Assembly (NCBI GenBank): GCA_027623815.1
Contig: JAQBUV010000002.1
Coordinates: 1-64,000, forward strand
Direction: 5' to 3'
DNA: 64,000 nucleotides
Source of the DNA: Casp-Chloro-G3 sp002816715
GTDB taxonomy: Bacteria > Chloroflexota > Dehalococcoidia > Lucifugimonadales > UBA3495
Shown: positions 54,600-63,254 of the stretch, piece after piece
Layout of the letters: each line of letters begins with the position of its first letter
Position numbering within the stretch: the first letter of the stretch is position 1
The notes under the pieces: generated by a model
Seen by the model: the letters and a program-made list of their open reading frames with translations, nothing else
The model's database searches: none
Told to the model about the DNA's origin: nothing
Made by a program: the position numbers and the translations under genes

Positions 54600-54956
54600 C
54601 TACGCTACTAATTCAATAACCGCCATCTCCGCCCCGTCACCTTGACGGCGACCTAGCTTGGTGATACGCGTGTACCCCCCAGGGCGTTCGGCAAACCTTA
54701 ACGACAAGTCGTCGAAGACCTTCTTGACCACTTTCTTGTTGGGTATCTGACTCAGAGCCAGCCTGCGATGATGCAGGGTGCCTTTTTTGCCATGAGTTAT
54801 CAGCTTCTCGGCCACTATCCTGGTTTCTTTGGCCTTGGCCAGGGTGGTGGTGATCCGCTCGTGGTTAACTAACTCTACCGTGAGGCCCCGGAGCAGCGCT
54901 TTACGCTGGTCTTTCTTCCGGCTTAAATTCCTACCGGTTACATGATGTGACGCCAT
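54600..54956 (-). CDS. rplQ: Ribosomal protein bL17
   Basis: The 118-residue product has GRNLSRKKDQRKALLRGL and ERPGGYTRITKLGRRQGDGAEMA. It follows rpoA by 2 bases on the minus strand. Confidence 0.95.
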   Translation of the reverse strand: MASHHVTGRNLSRKKDQRKALLRGLTVELVNHERITTTLAKAKETRIVAEKLITHGKKGTLHHRRLALSQIPNKKVVKKVFDDLSLRFAERPGGYTRITKLGRRQGDGAEMAVIELVA

Positions 54957-54958
54957 AA

Positions 54959-56080
54959 CTAAACGGATTCCTCCTCATCCTGATCCAGGTCGAGACCGTC
55001 ATCAGCCCCGACCAGGTCACGAAGATCCTCAGACAGGTCGGATATTCCCATTGGAGATAGCGGCTCAGTGGGGAAAAGGTCACTGTCGCCAAGATCGTCG
55101 GAATCCTTGGGGTAGCTAGTGATGCCGCGCTCAGTAAGTTTCTCTCTCAATTCTTCCAGTGACTTATCACCAAAATTCCGTATCTTGAGCAGATCATCGT
55201 CGGACATTTCCAGGACTTCACCGACCTTGGTGATATGGGCGCGTTTCAAGCAGTTCAGAGTCCTAGAGGAGAGGTCCAACCGCTCAATGGGCGTCTGGTA
55301 AATCTCTGGGGAAACGGTCAGAGTTATCCGGGGTTCGCCTGGCTCCACGGTGCGGTTCAGATTACTGAACAGGAAGAAGTGGTTAACCAGGCCATCGGCG
55401 GCTTCCCGCACAGCGTCAACTGGCGTTATTGTGCCGTCGGTCCAAATCTCCATCACCAGACGTTCGTAGTCAGTAACCTGGCCGACACGGGTGCGCTCGA
55501 TATTATAGTTGACCTTGCGCACCGGGCTGAAAATAGCATCCACTGGTAACACCCCAACCGGCAGTCCGGTGTCACCTTCGGATTGCACCGCCGGCTGATA
55601 ACCCACGCCGTGTTCCACGTTGAACTCAATGGACAGGCTGGAGTCTGCAGAGTCCAGGGTCGCCAGATGCAATTCAGGATTAACAATCTCAAAATCGGCT
55701 GAGGTGGAAATATCTCCGGCGCAAACGCGACCTTCACCGCTCACCTCCAGGCGCATCTTGCCGGTACGCTCGGATTCAGAGTGGATACGAATTCTCTTGA
55801 TGTTCATCAAGAGGTCAATAACCTCCTCTTTCACTCCGGTGACGGCGGTGTACTCATGTACAACGTTGTAGATTTTCACCCAAGTAATCGCAGCCCCCCT
55901 GATGGAGCTCAGGAGAATTCGACGTAGCGGGTTGCCAATGGTGATGCCATAACCCCTGGGCAGGGGTTCAATGGCAATCTTCCCGTAGGTATCTCCGCCT
56001 TCGAGAATTCTGATTTCTGGTTTTAACGACTCGGAGGCCGATTCAACCGTACCCGGAGAAAGGATATAAGTGTCTAACAT
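54959..56080 (-). CDS. rpoA: RNA polymerase alpha subunit, with acidic C-terminal extension
   Basis: The 373-residue product has the alpha N-terminal dimerisation domain (YGKIAIEPLPRGYGITIGNPLRRILLSS split across about residues 33-60) and the C-terminal domain with two HhH-like helices (RLDLSSRTLNCLKRAHI, LLKIRNFGDKSLEEL). Usual length is about 315-330. Beyond residue 320 is an acidic tail of about 50 residues rich in Asp and Glu (ending DLDQDEEESV). It lies between rpsD and rplQ in the normal order. Confidence 0.95.
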   Translation of the reverse strand: MLDTYILSPGTVESASESLKPEIRILEGGDTYGKIAIEPLPRGYGITIGNPLRRILLSSIRGAAITWVKIYNVVHEYTAVTGVKEEVIDLLMNIKRIRIHSESERTGKMRLEVSGEGRVCAGDISTSADFEIVNPELHLATLDSADSSLSIEFNVEHGVGYQPAVQSEGDTGLPVGVLPVDAIFSPVRKVNYNIERTRVGQVTDYERLVMEIWTDGTITPVDAVREAADGLVNHFFLFSNLNRTVEPGEPRITLTVSPEIYQTPIERLDLSSRTLNCLKRAHITKVGEVLEMSDDDLLKIRNFGDKSLEELREKLTERGITSYPKDSDDLGDSDLFPTEPLSPMGISDLSEDLRDLVGADDGLDLDQDEEESV

Positions 56081-56088
56081 TAAGCCTG

Positions 56089-56715
56089 CTACCTCGAATA
56101 AAACTCTACTATCAGGCGGGAATCAATTGTCTTTCGCAAGTCCTCGTCGGCTGGCAATGTGGCTACCTGGCCACTCATCTCATCCATATTGAGAGACAAC
56201 CACGACGGGATAGGCCGCTTGGGGATTCCGTCAGTCCGCTCCTTATAGAAGTCGGTCTGCTTGTCTGACTCTTTCCAGGATACAACATCTCCCACCCGCA
56301 CCAAATAGGAGGGAATGTCGGTCTTTACGTTGTTAATTCGGAAGTGGCCGTGGTTCACGAATTGCCGGGCCTGTTTGCGAGAGTCCGCGAAACCCAGCAT
56401 GTAGACCACGTTGTCCAAGCGGCGTTCCAGGATGCGCAACAAATTGAGACCTGACATGCCCGGCGCATCAAAGGCTTTGTCCATATAAGTTCGGAACTGG
56501 CCTTCCATCACTCCAAACATCTGGCGGGCCTTTTGCTTCTCTCTCAGATGCAAGCCGTAGTCGGTGGCCCGGCGGCGGCGCGCCGAGGGATCACCAGGCG
56601 GTGAGTGGCGACGCTCAACTGCGCAACGTGGAGTGAAACAGCGGTCGCCCTTCAAGAACAGTTTTTCGCCAGCCCGCCGACATTGCCGACAGGACGGTCC
56701 CGTATACCTACCCAT
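56089..56715 (-). CDS. rpsD: Ribosomal protein uS4 (zinc-binding form)
   Basis: The product is 208 residues from ATG 56715 (MGRYTGPSCRQCRR). I chose this start because it gives the standard length and avoids overlap with rpsK. Four cysteines (CRQC, CFTPRC) form a zinc site, the C+ form of S4. The S4 RNA-binding domain is near residues 95-155. Confidence 0.93.
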   Translation of the reverse strand: MGRYTGPSCRQCRRAGEKLFLKGDRCFTPRCAVERRHSPPGDPSARRRRATDYGLHLREKQKARQMFGVMEGQFRTYMDKAFDAPGMSGLNLLRILERRLDNVVYMLGFADSRKQARQFVNHGHFRINNVKTDIPSYLVRVGDVVSWKESDKQTDFYKERTDGIPKRPIPSWLSLNMDEMSGQVATLPADEDLRKTIDSRLIVEFYSR

Positions 56716-56726
56716 ATACTCTTCCC

Positions 56727-57110
56727 TTAAACCCTTCTTCGTTTTGGTGGCCGGCACCCGTTATGGGGTATCGGCGTAACGTCTCGAATGCTAGTAACGT
56801 TCAACCCAGCGCCCTGTAGCGAGCGGATAGCCGCTTCTCTACCGGCTCCAGGCCCTTTGATGTACACGTCAATCTGGCGTAATCCCATTTCCATGCCCCG
56901 GCGGGCGGCTTGTTCGGCGGCTCTTTGGGCCGCGAAGGCAGTGCCTTTTCGGGAACCCTTGAAACCATTAACCCCGGCACTGGACGACGCGATCACGTTG
57001 CCGTCAGAATCGGTGATGCTGATCAGCGTATTGTTGAATGTAGAGTAGATATACGCCCGCCCCTGGGGAACAACGCGACGTTCTCTACGACGAGCTCTAG
57101 GTCTGGGCAT
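56727..57110 (-). CDS. rpsK: Ribosomal protein uS11
   Basis: The 127-residue product has the typical AYIYSTFNNTLISITD and the C-terminal DVTPIPHNGCRPPKRRRV. It follows rpsM by 3 bases. Confidence 0.95.
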   Translation of the reverse strand: MPRPRARRRERRVVPQGRAYIYSTFNNTLISITDSDGNVIASSSAGVNGFKGSRKGTAFAAQRAAEQAARRGMEMGLRQIDVYIKGPGAGREAAIRSLQGAGLNVTSIRDVTPIPHNGCRPPKRRRV

Positions 57111-57113
57111 GAT

Positions 57114-57506
57114 TTACTTCTTGCCTCCTGTGCGGCGGCCTCGGCCTGCTACGGTGCGCCGGGGCCCTTTGCGAGTGCGAGAGTTGGTACGAGTTCTTTG
57201 CCCGTGAACCGGCAGACCTCTCCGGTGCCGTAGGCCCCGATATGAGCCGATGTCGATGAGACGGCGAATATTCTGGTTTACATCCCGCCGCAGATCGCCT
57301 TCAATCATATAATCCCGGTCTATGATTTCCCGAAGACGGTCAACTTCATCTTCGCTAAGTTCGTTCATCCGGGGCGGCATCACCGTGTCCAGATCGGCTT
57401 TAGTCAATATTTCCGCCGCAATTTTCGCCCCGACGCCGTAGATGCTGCGGAGGGCTACGTGGGCCCGTTTTCGGTCGGGGACATCTACCCCAGCAATTCG
57501 AACCAT
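57114..57506 (-). CDS. rpsM: Ribosomal protein uS13
   Basis: The 130-residue product has MVRIAGVDVPDRKRAHVAL and RGLRHRRGLPVHGQRTRTN. It follows rpmJ. Confidence 0.95.
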   Translation of the reverse strand: MVRIAGVDVPDRKRAHVALRSIYGVGAKIAAEILTKADLDTVMPPRMNELSEDEVDRLREIIDRDYMIEGDLRRDVNQNIRRLIDIGSYRGLRHRRGLPVHGQRTRTNSRTRKGPRRTVAGRGRRTGGKK

Positions 57507-57528
57507 TGCCAGACTCCTTTTCTAAGTA

Positions 57529-57642
57529 TTAGCCTTGCCGTTGAGCGTGACGGGCAGTGGGGCAGATTATTCTGATCACGCCCTTTCGCTTGATGACACG
57601 ACAACTGTTGCATCTTGGTTTGACCGATGCGCTTACTTTCAT
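57529..57642 (-). CDS. rpmJ: Ribosomal protein bL36
   Basis: The 37-residue product, read by hand on the minus strand, is MKVSASVKPRCNSCRVIK through ICPTARHAQRQG. CxxC, a later Cys and a His form the zinc site of the C+ form. It sits between infA and rpsM, its normal place. Confidence 0.93.
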   Translation of the reverse strand: MKVSASVKPRCNSCRVIKRKGVIRIICPTARHAQRQG

Positions 57643-57690
57643 GGTTATTTCTCCTGGAAACTACTTGGGCCGGTATTGATTCTACCGGAA

Positions 57691-57909
57691 TTACTTGAAC
57701 CGGTAGGTTATTCGGCCTCGGGTCAGGTCATAGGGCGAGAGTTCCACCAGCACCCGATCTCCTGGCAAAACCCGTATGAAGTGCATTCTGATTTTGCCGG
57801 AAACGTGGGCCAAGACCTGATGGTCGTTGGGGAGTTCCACCCGGAACATGCCATTGGGCAAGGCCTCAGTTACTTTTGCCTCGACCTCGATGGCTTCTTT
57901 TTTCGCCAT
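57691..57909 (-). CDS. infA: Translation initiation factor IF-1
   Basis: The 72-residue S1-fold protein (MAKKEAIEVEAKVTEALPNG, ending GRITYRFK) has standard IF-1 length. Confidence 0.95.
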   Translation of the reverse strand: MAKKEAIEVEAKVTEALPNGMFRVELPNDHQVLAHVSGKIRMHFIRVLPGDRVLVELSPYDLTRGRITYRFK

Positions 57910-57981
57910 ATTTCTCTCTGCCTCTACCCTGACTATTATGGATCAAAGTTGATCGCGACGGCTGATCGCGATGGTTGATCG

Positions 57982-58788
57982 TTAGGAATGGACGGTTAGA
58001 ATTTTTGGACCGTCTTCGGTGATGGCAATAGTGTGCTCAAAGTGAGCGGAAAGACTACCGTCTTCAGTCACGACCGTCCAATGGTCGTCAAGAATACGAG
58101 TATGCCAATCCCCAATGTTCAACATTGGCTCAATGGCGATGCACATGCCAAGACGGAGTAACTGTCCTTTGCCTGCCTGCCCGTAATTGGGAACTTGCGG
58201 GTCTTCGTGCAGAAAGCGTCCAACCCCATGCCCAACAAACTCACGTACGACACCGTACCCGTGGGCCTCGGCGTAAGTTTGCACCGCCGCGCCAATGTCC
58301 CCAATCCGATTGCCTGGTTGGGCTGCCTTGATTCCTTCTTCCAGACTTATCCTGGTCGCGTCCATCAAATCGGTGGCTGCTTGGGTGACCTCACCCACCC
58401 CCACCGAAACGGCAGCGTCGCCGATAAAGCCGTCTATGGTGGCGCCCACATCCATCTTAATTATATCGCCTTCGCGCAAAATGCGCTTGCCTGGTATCCC
58501 ATGAACGATCTCTTCGTTCACCGAGGCGCAGATGCTGGCTGGGAAGCCCCGATACCCCTTAAAGGTGGGCTTGGCCCCGCAACGGGTAATCTCTTTATAG
58601 GCGATATTGTCCAGGTCCCGAGTGGTCATCCCTGGTTCGACCGAGCACTTCAGCAAGGTCAATGCTGAACCGACAATTGCGCCAGCCTTGGCCATTGCCT
58701 CCAGTTCTTGGGGCGACTTGATGGTTACGCCACCGTTATATGTAGACGGCGAGTTTGAAGCCGTCTTGGTACTGCGAGTTCGATTCAC
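57982..58788 (-). CDS. map: Type I methionine aminopeptidase
   Basis: Map removes the N-terminal Met of new proteins. The 268-residue product has the metal-ligand segments KMDVGATIDGFIGDAAVSVG (two Asp), VGHGVGRFLHEDPQV (His), MCIAIEPML (Glu) and SAHFEHTIAI (Glu). The first 20 residues (MNRTRSTKTASNSPSTYNGG) are a weakly conserved extension, so a later start is possible. It lies between infA and an inserted nuclease gene. Confidence 0.93.
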   Translation of the reverse strand: MNRTRSTKTASNSPSTYNGGVTIKSPQELEAMAKAGAIVGSALTLLKCSVEPGMTTRDLDNIAYKEITRCGAKPTFKGYRGFPASICASVNEEIVHGIPGKRILREGDIIKMDVGATIDGFIGDAAVSVGVGEVTQAATDLMDATRISLEEGIKAAQPGNRIGDIGAAVQTYAEAHGYGVVREFVGHGVGRFLHEDPQVPNYGQAGKGQLLRLGMCIAIEPMLNIGDWHTRILDDHWTVVTEDGSLSAHFEHTIAITEDGPKILTVHS

Positions 58789-58835
58789 CTGGTTATTCTA
58801 CTCCTGTTTGGCGCGGTTGGGAACCTGGCATCAGT

Positions 58836-59084
58836 TTACATGAGGTCGTCAATAACGACCCCAATCCCACCAGAGTCCCTTATTTTCTGTAGCTCCACCT
58901 CCTGCAATTTGGTTGGCTTTTTGCAGGGCTGCTTGAACTCAATCCCCATCATCCGGCCACGGTAGCAGCAGAGGATGTCTGGAGTCCCTCGTTGTTGCAT
59001 CGCAGACCCCACCACCTTGAACACATAAGCGCCGGACTCTCTCAGGTACTCAATAGCTCTGCGCTGTAAAGTTGATTCTCTCAT
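58836..59084 (-). CDS. VRR-NUC-type PD-(D/E)xK nuclease, inserted in the ribosomal operon
   Basis: The 82-residue product is a minimal VRR-NUC domain: RESTLQRRAIEYLRESGAY, then GTPDILCCYRGRMMGIEFK with the PD...ExK-type active site (PD and EFK), then KLQEVELQKIRDSG. VRR-NUC domains occur in phage and restriction-like nucleases. Here it interrupts the adk-map interval, an unusual place. Its start overlaps the upstream small membrane gene by 4 bases, so the two behave as one module. Confidence 0.85.
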   Translation of the reverse strand: MRESTLQRRAIEYLRESGAYVFKVVGSAMQQRGTPDILCCYRGRMMGIEFKQPCKKPTKLQEVELQKIRDSGGIGVVIDDLM

Positions 59085-59362
59085 TTGCTAGTGATGTTAT
59101 CGCAGTGCCATTGCGATATCCGCCATGAATCCGCCTTCAGCATATCAGGAATAAATGTCTTAGCCAAGCAGAGCATATAACTCTTCTCTGCAATGCTCTT
59201 GGATTGATTGATCTGAGTGTCTCCGTGATTGACTCCGAAAAACCATCCGATCCCAATCCCGATTACCAACAACAGTATGTGCGGCCAATTACTTTGGTGA
59301 CGATGCCAGAAATTACTCATGATTCTCTCACCAGTGCCACCACTTTTTTTCGGCTTCGGCAA
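59081..59362 (-). CDS. Small single-pass membrane protein paired with the VRR-NUC gene
   Basis: The 93-residue product has one clear transmembrane helix (HILLLVIGIGIGWFFGV, about residues 28-44) and a C-terminal domain with two Cys (MLCLAK, WHCDN). ATG at 59320 (MSNFWHRH) is an alternative start. It resembles phage-type accessory proteins in size only. It overlaps the VRR-NUC gene start and lies directly after adk. Confidence 0.6.
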   Translation of the reverse strand: MPKPKKSGGTGERIMSNFWHRHQSNWPHILLLVIGIGIGWFFGVNHGDTQINQSKSIAEKSYMLCLAKTFIPDMLKADSWRISQWHCDNITSK

Positions 59363-59376
59363 ACTATCTCTATACT

Positions 59377-60048
59377 TCAGTTTACATCAACCGGCAACTG
59401 GCCCAATGCTGAGAGCACCCGATGGTTTACATCCTCAACACTGCCAATGCCAGGTACTTCAATCAGCAAACCCCGCTGGCGATAATAGTCGAGGAGCGGG
59501 AATGTTTCGGTCTGATAAACCTGGAGCCGCTGCTCTACCGCCTCCGGGCGGTCATCGTCCCGTTGATAGAGTTCTCCCCCACAATTGGAGCATTTGCCGT
59601 CGCCGCCCTGGGTCTCAGACAAAGTATGCGGCGCCTGACACTCCCGGCAAGTGTATCGTCCGCCCAGCCGATGAAGCAGTTCCGCTTCATCTACGTTGAT
59701 GAAAACCACCCAGTCCAACCTACGAGAGCGTTCTGCCAGTGTATTATCCAGCGCCACCGCTTGATCGACCGTTCTGGGAAAGCCGTCAAGTAGGAACCCC
59801 TCCTGGGTGGAAACCCCCAATACTTTGTCCAGGATAATGCCAATGGTGATTTCATCTGGCACCAACAGACCTTGATGGATGTACGAGGCGGCCTGCTGGC
59901 CTAACCCTGTCCGCTCCCTCAAATGGTACCGGAACAAGTCTCCTGAGCTGATGTGGGGAACTTTAAGTTGTTCTTTTAGAAGTTGTGCCTGAGTCCCTTT
60001 ACCCGCTCCGGGAGGGCCCATCAGCACCAGTCGTAATGATGAATTCAC
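59377..60048 (-). CDS. adk: Adenylate kinase (zinc LID form)
   Basis: Adk interconverts ATP, AMP and ADP. The 223-residue product has the P-loop GPPGAGKGTQ and the LLDGFPRTVDQA segment. The LID carries a CREC...CSNC zinc knuckle, as in Gram-positive and many Chloroflexota enzymes. It follows secY by 3 bases. Confidence 0.95.
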   Translation of the reverse strand: MNSSLRLVLMGPPGAGKGTQAQLLKEQLKVPHISSGDLFRYHLRERTGLGQQAASYIHQGLLVPDEITIGIILDKVLGVSTQEGFLLDGFPRTVDQAVALDNTLAERSRRLDWVVFINVDEAELLHRLGGRYTCRECQAPHTLSETQGGDGKCSNCGGELYQRDDDRPEAVEQRLQVYQTETFPLLDYYRQRGLLIEVPGIGSVEDVNHRVLSALGQLPVDVN

Positions 60049-60051
60049 TGA

Positions 60052-61380
60052 CTATCTTAAGAAACCTTCATAATTTCGCATTAACAATTGGGCCTCTAAC
60101 TGCCGCAGGGTGTCCAGACCCACGCCCACCATAATCAGCAAGCTGGTGCTGCTCAGTGAGACCGCCTGCACGTTGGTTATCAGCGAGGCCAAATAGGGCA
60201 CGATTGCCACGAATCCCAGGAACAGCGCCCCACCCATTGTGATACGGACGATTACCCGGTTCAAATAGTCTTGGGTAGGTTTGCCGGGTCTTATGCCAAG
60301 AACAAAGCCGCCATTGCGCTGCAAGTTTTCGGCCAGTTGTTGTTGATTGAACACCACCAGGGTATAAAAGAAGGTGAAGATCACCACCAGTATGAACACT
60401 AGCACCCAATAGAACGGCGCGGTTGGGGTGAATAAGTCAGCGAAGAAAGTGGCTATGTTTCCCACTATGCCGCTGCTGGTGGCGAAGTAAGTCGCCATCG
60501 CGCCGGGTAATATCACAATTGAGAAGGCAAATATCAGAGGAATCATTCCCGCTGAGTTAATTCGCAAAGGGATATAAGTAGACCCGCTCTGGCGATACAT
60601 CCTGCCGCTTCGGAATACGCTCCGCCCGTACTGCACTGGTATTCGCCGGGCCGCTTCATTGAACAATACGATCAACGCGATAATCACAACTCCGATGATT
60701 ACAAAGAAGCCAATGCCCAGCAGGTTGTCGCGGTCGACAAACCCCTGAGTTACCAGGGATGGGAATCCTACCACGATACCGGCGAAAATAATTAGTGATA
60801 TTCCGTTTCCAATGCCGCGCTCGGTGATGAGTTCTCCCAACCAGACCAGGAACATAGTACCGGCGGTCATGGAGACGATCGCCGCCAGGGTGGGCAGCAG
60901 CGCGGTTCCAGTAAAACCTACTTCGGTCAATACGTTGCTCTGCTGAAGCAGCACCAATTGCGCTACCGCCTGAGAAATTGCGATTGGCACCGTCAGCCAG
61001 TGAACCATGCGGTTCATTTTGACCCGACCGCCTTCGCCTTCACGGGACAGGGCCTGGAGTTGAGGAATTACTGGGGTTAGCAACTGAATGACGATTGAGG
61101 CGGTGATATAAGGAAATACGCCCAAGGCGACGATGCTCATTCTGCTGAGCGCGCCACCGCTGAAGAGATCCAGAAATCCGAGCAGTTGATTGCCCCGGAA
61201 CAGGTTATCCAGTTGCACCTGGTCAATCCCAGGGATAGGGATGTGGGCGACAAACCGGTACAGAACCAGAATACCCAGGGTAAATAGAATTTTGGCACGC
61301 AGGTCTGGCAGGCTGAAGGCGTCAATCGCCGCCTGGATCAGACTGGGCCATCGGGTCCCCTGAGCTTCGGTAGAAACCAT
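60052..61380 (-). CDS. secY: Preprotein translocase subunit SecY
   Basis: The 442-residue membrane protein has ten helices and the signature segments IPIPGIDQVQL, LFSGGALSRMSIVALGVFPYITASI, and ITERGIGNGISLIIF. It lies between rplO and adk, the standard spc position. Confidence 0.95.
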   Translation of the reverse strand: MVSTEAQGTRWPSLIQAAIDAFSLPDLRAKILFTLGILVLYRFVAHIPIPGIDQVQLDNLFRGNQLLGFLDLFSGGALSRMSIVALGVFPYITASIVIQLLTPVIPQLQALSREGEGGRVKMNRMVHWLTVPIAISQAVAQLVLLQQSNVLTEVGFTGTALLPTLAAIVSMTAGTMFLVWLGELITERGIGNGISLIIFAGIVVGFPSLVTQGFVDRDNLLGIGFFVIIGVVIIALIVLFNEAARRIPVQYGRSVFRSGRMYRQSGSTYIPLRINSAGMIPLIFAFSIVILPGAMATYFATSSGIVGNIATFFADLFTPTAPFYWVLVFILVVIFTFFYTLVVFNQQQLAENLQRNGGFVLGIRPGKPTQDYLNRVIVRITMGGALFLGFVAIVPYLASLITNVQAVSLSSTSLLIMVGVGLDTLRQLEAQLLMRNYEGFLR

Positions 61381-61386
61381 ACTGTG

Positions 61387-61830
61387 CTAGATTTCCTCCA
61401 CGGTGCCGCCGGCAGCCTCAATCTTCTGCCGGGCCGATTGGGTAAACTTATGGGCAACCACTGTGACGGCTTTGGTCAATTCACCGTCTCCCAGTATCTT
61501 TACCGGCATACCCTTGTCCCGTAGAATACCTCGCTCTTGCAATAGTTCTAGCGAGACTCGCTCACCAGTGTTGAATTGCTCTAGACTCTCCAGCATCACC
61601 AGGGCGTAATAAGCCTTGAATTTGTTGGTGAAGCCTCGCTTCATGGGCAGGCCCTTGATCATGCGTAACTGACCGCCCTCAAAGCCCCTTATTGTGCTTC
61701 GACCCGAGCGGGAGTTCTGTCCCTTGGTTCCACGACCACCGGTGGTGCCTCCGCCCGCTGCGTTGCCGCGACCGATGCGCATTCTAGCTTTTCTGGCCCC
61801 TTTTGGGGGCTGAAGCTGATGTTCTCTCAT
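61387..61830 (-). CDS. rplO: Ribosomal protein uL15
   Basis: The 147-residue product has the GRGNAAGGGTTGGRGTKGQ Gly-rich N-terminus and the C-terminal IEAAGGTVEEI. It is followed by secY after 6 bases. Confidence 0.94.
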   Translation of the reverse strand: MREHQLQPPKGARKARMRIGRGNAAGGGTTGGRGTKGQNSRSGRSTIRGFEGGQLRMIKGLPMKRGFTNKFKAYYALVMLESLEQFNTGERVSLELLQERGILRDKGMPVKILGDGELTKAVTVVAHKFTQSARQKIEAAGGTVEEI

Positions 61831-62096
61831 ATTACTTGGTGCCTCTAGAAAATATTTTAATGGTTTACGCTGCGCGGCTCTAGGGGTTTGAGGTGCTGAA
61901 ATTTTACGTGTTTAAAAAGCTTAGGAAATCTAAATTATTTCAGTGTCCTGCTCAATCTAACTGGCGGAAAATAAGGCCGCTGTGTTAAGGGCAGATAATC
62001 GTCGCTGGATCAATCACGGACACGGGCTTGGCCCACTTTCCTATCATAAGGGCTAGGGCTAGCTTCTGCGTTTCGACTTGACCCGGTCGTCGACTA
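61831..62096. other. Unusual 266-base gap inside the spc operon
   Basis: rpmD and rplO normally lie within a few bases of each other. This interval is AT-rich in parts (AAATATTTTAATGG, TTTAAAAAGCTTAGG) and has no credible frame on either strand. Confidence 0.55.
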
Positions 62097-62285
62097 CTAT
62101 GCCTCAGCGATTTCCTCTACCGACAGCAGGTGCTGAACTTTGTTTACCATACCCCTTATCGTCGGAGTATCACCGTGAGTTACAGTATGGTTTAGCCGCT
62201 TTAGTCCCAAGGCTAGAATGACTTTTTCCTGGTTTTGAGGCCGACCAATACAGCTTTTGGTCCATGTAATCTTGAGTTGAGCCAT
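62097..62285 (-). CDS. rpmD: Ribosomal protein uL30
   Basis: The 62-residue product from ATG 62285 (MAQLKITWTKSCIGRP) has the standard length. The seven upstream codons in the same frame are not conserved. Confidence 0.93.
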   Translation of the reverse strand: MAQLKITWTKSCIGRPQNQEKVILALGLKRLNHTVTHGDTPTIRGMVNKVQHLLSVEEIAEA

Positions 62286-62320
62286 AAACGCACCTTTGAA
62301 TCGCAATCCTGGGAATCCAA

Positions 62321-62866
62321 TTATGGGGTCGAGGCTACTGCTGGCGTAGGTGATCTGCCCAGACGGCGGGCAATTTCTACCTCTGGGTCGCGCAACTGGC
62401 GCAAGGCTTCTAATGTAGCGGCCGCGATGTTGATCGGGTTGCGTGAGCCTAGAGACTTGCCCACGACGTCCCGGACTCCACCCAGTTCAAGAATGGCGCG
62501 CATTGTTCCGGCGGCGATAATACCGGTGCCAACTCTGGCAGGTTTAATCACAACAATAGAAGCGCCAACTTTCATGGTAATCTCGTGGGGAATACTGCTG
62601 CCCTTCAGCGGGATTTTCACCATGCCACGACGGGCGATAGCATTGCCTTTCCGTACGGCATCGGGAATGACCAGGGATTTGCCCATGCCCGCTCCCACAT
62701 TGCCTTCGCCGTCTCCCACCACTACCAGAGCGTTAAAGCGCAGCCGACGGCCGCCTTTGACTACTTTGGCGATACGGCGGGTAAACACCACTCGCTCAGT
62801 AAATTTGGAGGCTTCTTCGTCCCGAAACCGGCCTCCTCGGGGTCTGCTACTTTGCTGATAAACCAT
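62321..62866 (-). CDS. rpsE: Ribosomal protein uS5
   Basis: The 181-residue product has VVFTRRIAKVVKGGRRLRF, VVVGDGEGNVGAGMGKSL and the C-terminal GSRNPINIAAATLEAL. Its ATG overlaps the rplR stop (TAATG). Confidence 0.95.
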   Translation of the reverse strand: MVYQQSSRPRGGRFRDEEASKFTERVVFTRRIAKVVKGGRRLRFNALVVVGDGEGNVGAGMGKSLVIPDAVRKGNAIARRGMVKIPLKGSSIPHEITMKVGASIVVIKPARVGTGIIAAGTMRAILELGGVRDVVGKSLGSRNPINIAAATLEALRQLRDPEVEIARRLGRSPTPAVASTP

Positions 62867-63222
62867 TAGAACTTTAGCCCTCCTTCTCTGGCGGCTTCGG
62901 CGAGGGCCTTCACCCTACCGTGGTATTTATATCCACCCCGGTCAAACACCACCTGAGTAATTCCCTGGGCCAAGGCTCGTTCCGCCACCAGTTTACCCAC
63001 CACCGCAGATACGCCGGTTTTGGTCAGGGCTGATTTCTCCGCCTCTAGGCTGGAGGCAGCGGCCAATGTGCGCCCCTGGGAGTCATCAATCACTTGGGCG
63101 TAGATCGCCTTCAGGCTGCGGAATACGCAGAGCCTAGGCTGTTCTGGATTGCCCCTGACCTTTTTGCGAACTCTAAGGTGTCGAACAATCCTGAGATGTC
63201 GTGAATTTTTATCCTTTGGCAT
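62866..63222 (-). CDS. rplR: Ribosomal protein uL18
   Basis: The 118-residue product has RHLRVRKKVRGNPEQPRLCV and ends FDRGGYKYHGRVKALAEAAR. The stop overlaps rpsE. Confidence 0.95.
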   Translation of the reverse strand: MPKDKNSRHLRIVRHLRVRKKVRGNPEQPRLCVFRSLKAIYAQVIDDSQGRTLAAASSLEAEKSALTKTGVSAVVGKLVAERALAQGITQVVFDRGGYKYHGRVKALAEAAREGGLKF

Positions 63223-63254
63223 TCCGGTATGTACCTTATCTTCTTAAACTAATA

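Noticed and set aside
57535..57978. Plus-strand frame opposite infA and rpmJ
   Set aside because: Both minus-strand genes are certain, and the plus frame matches nothing.
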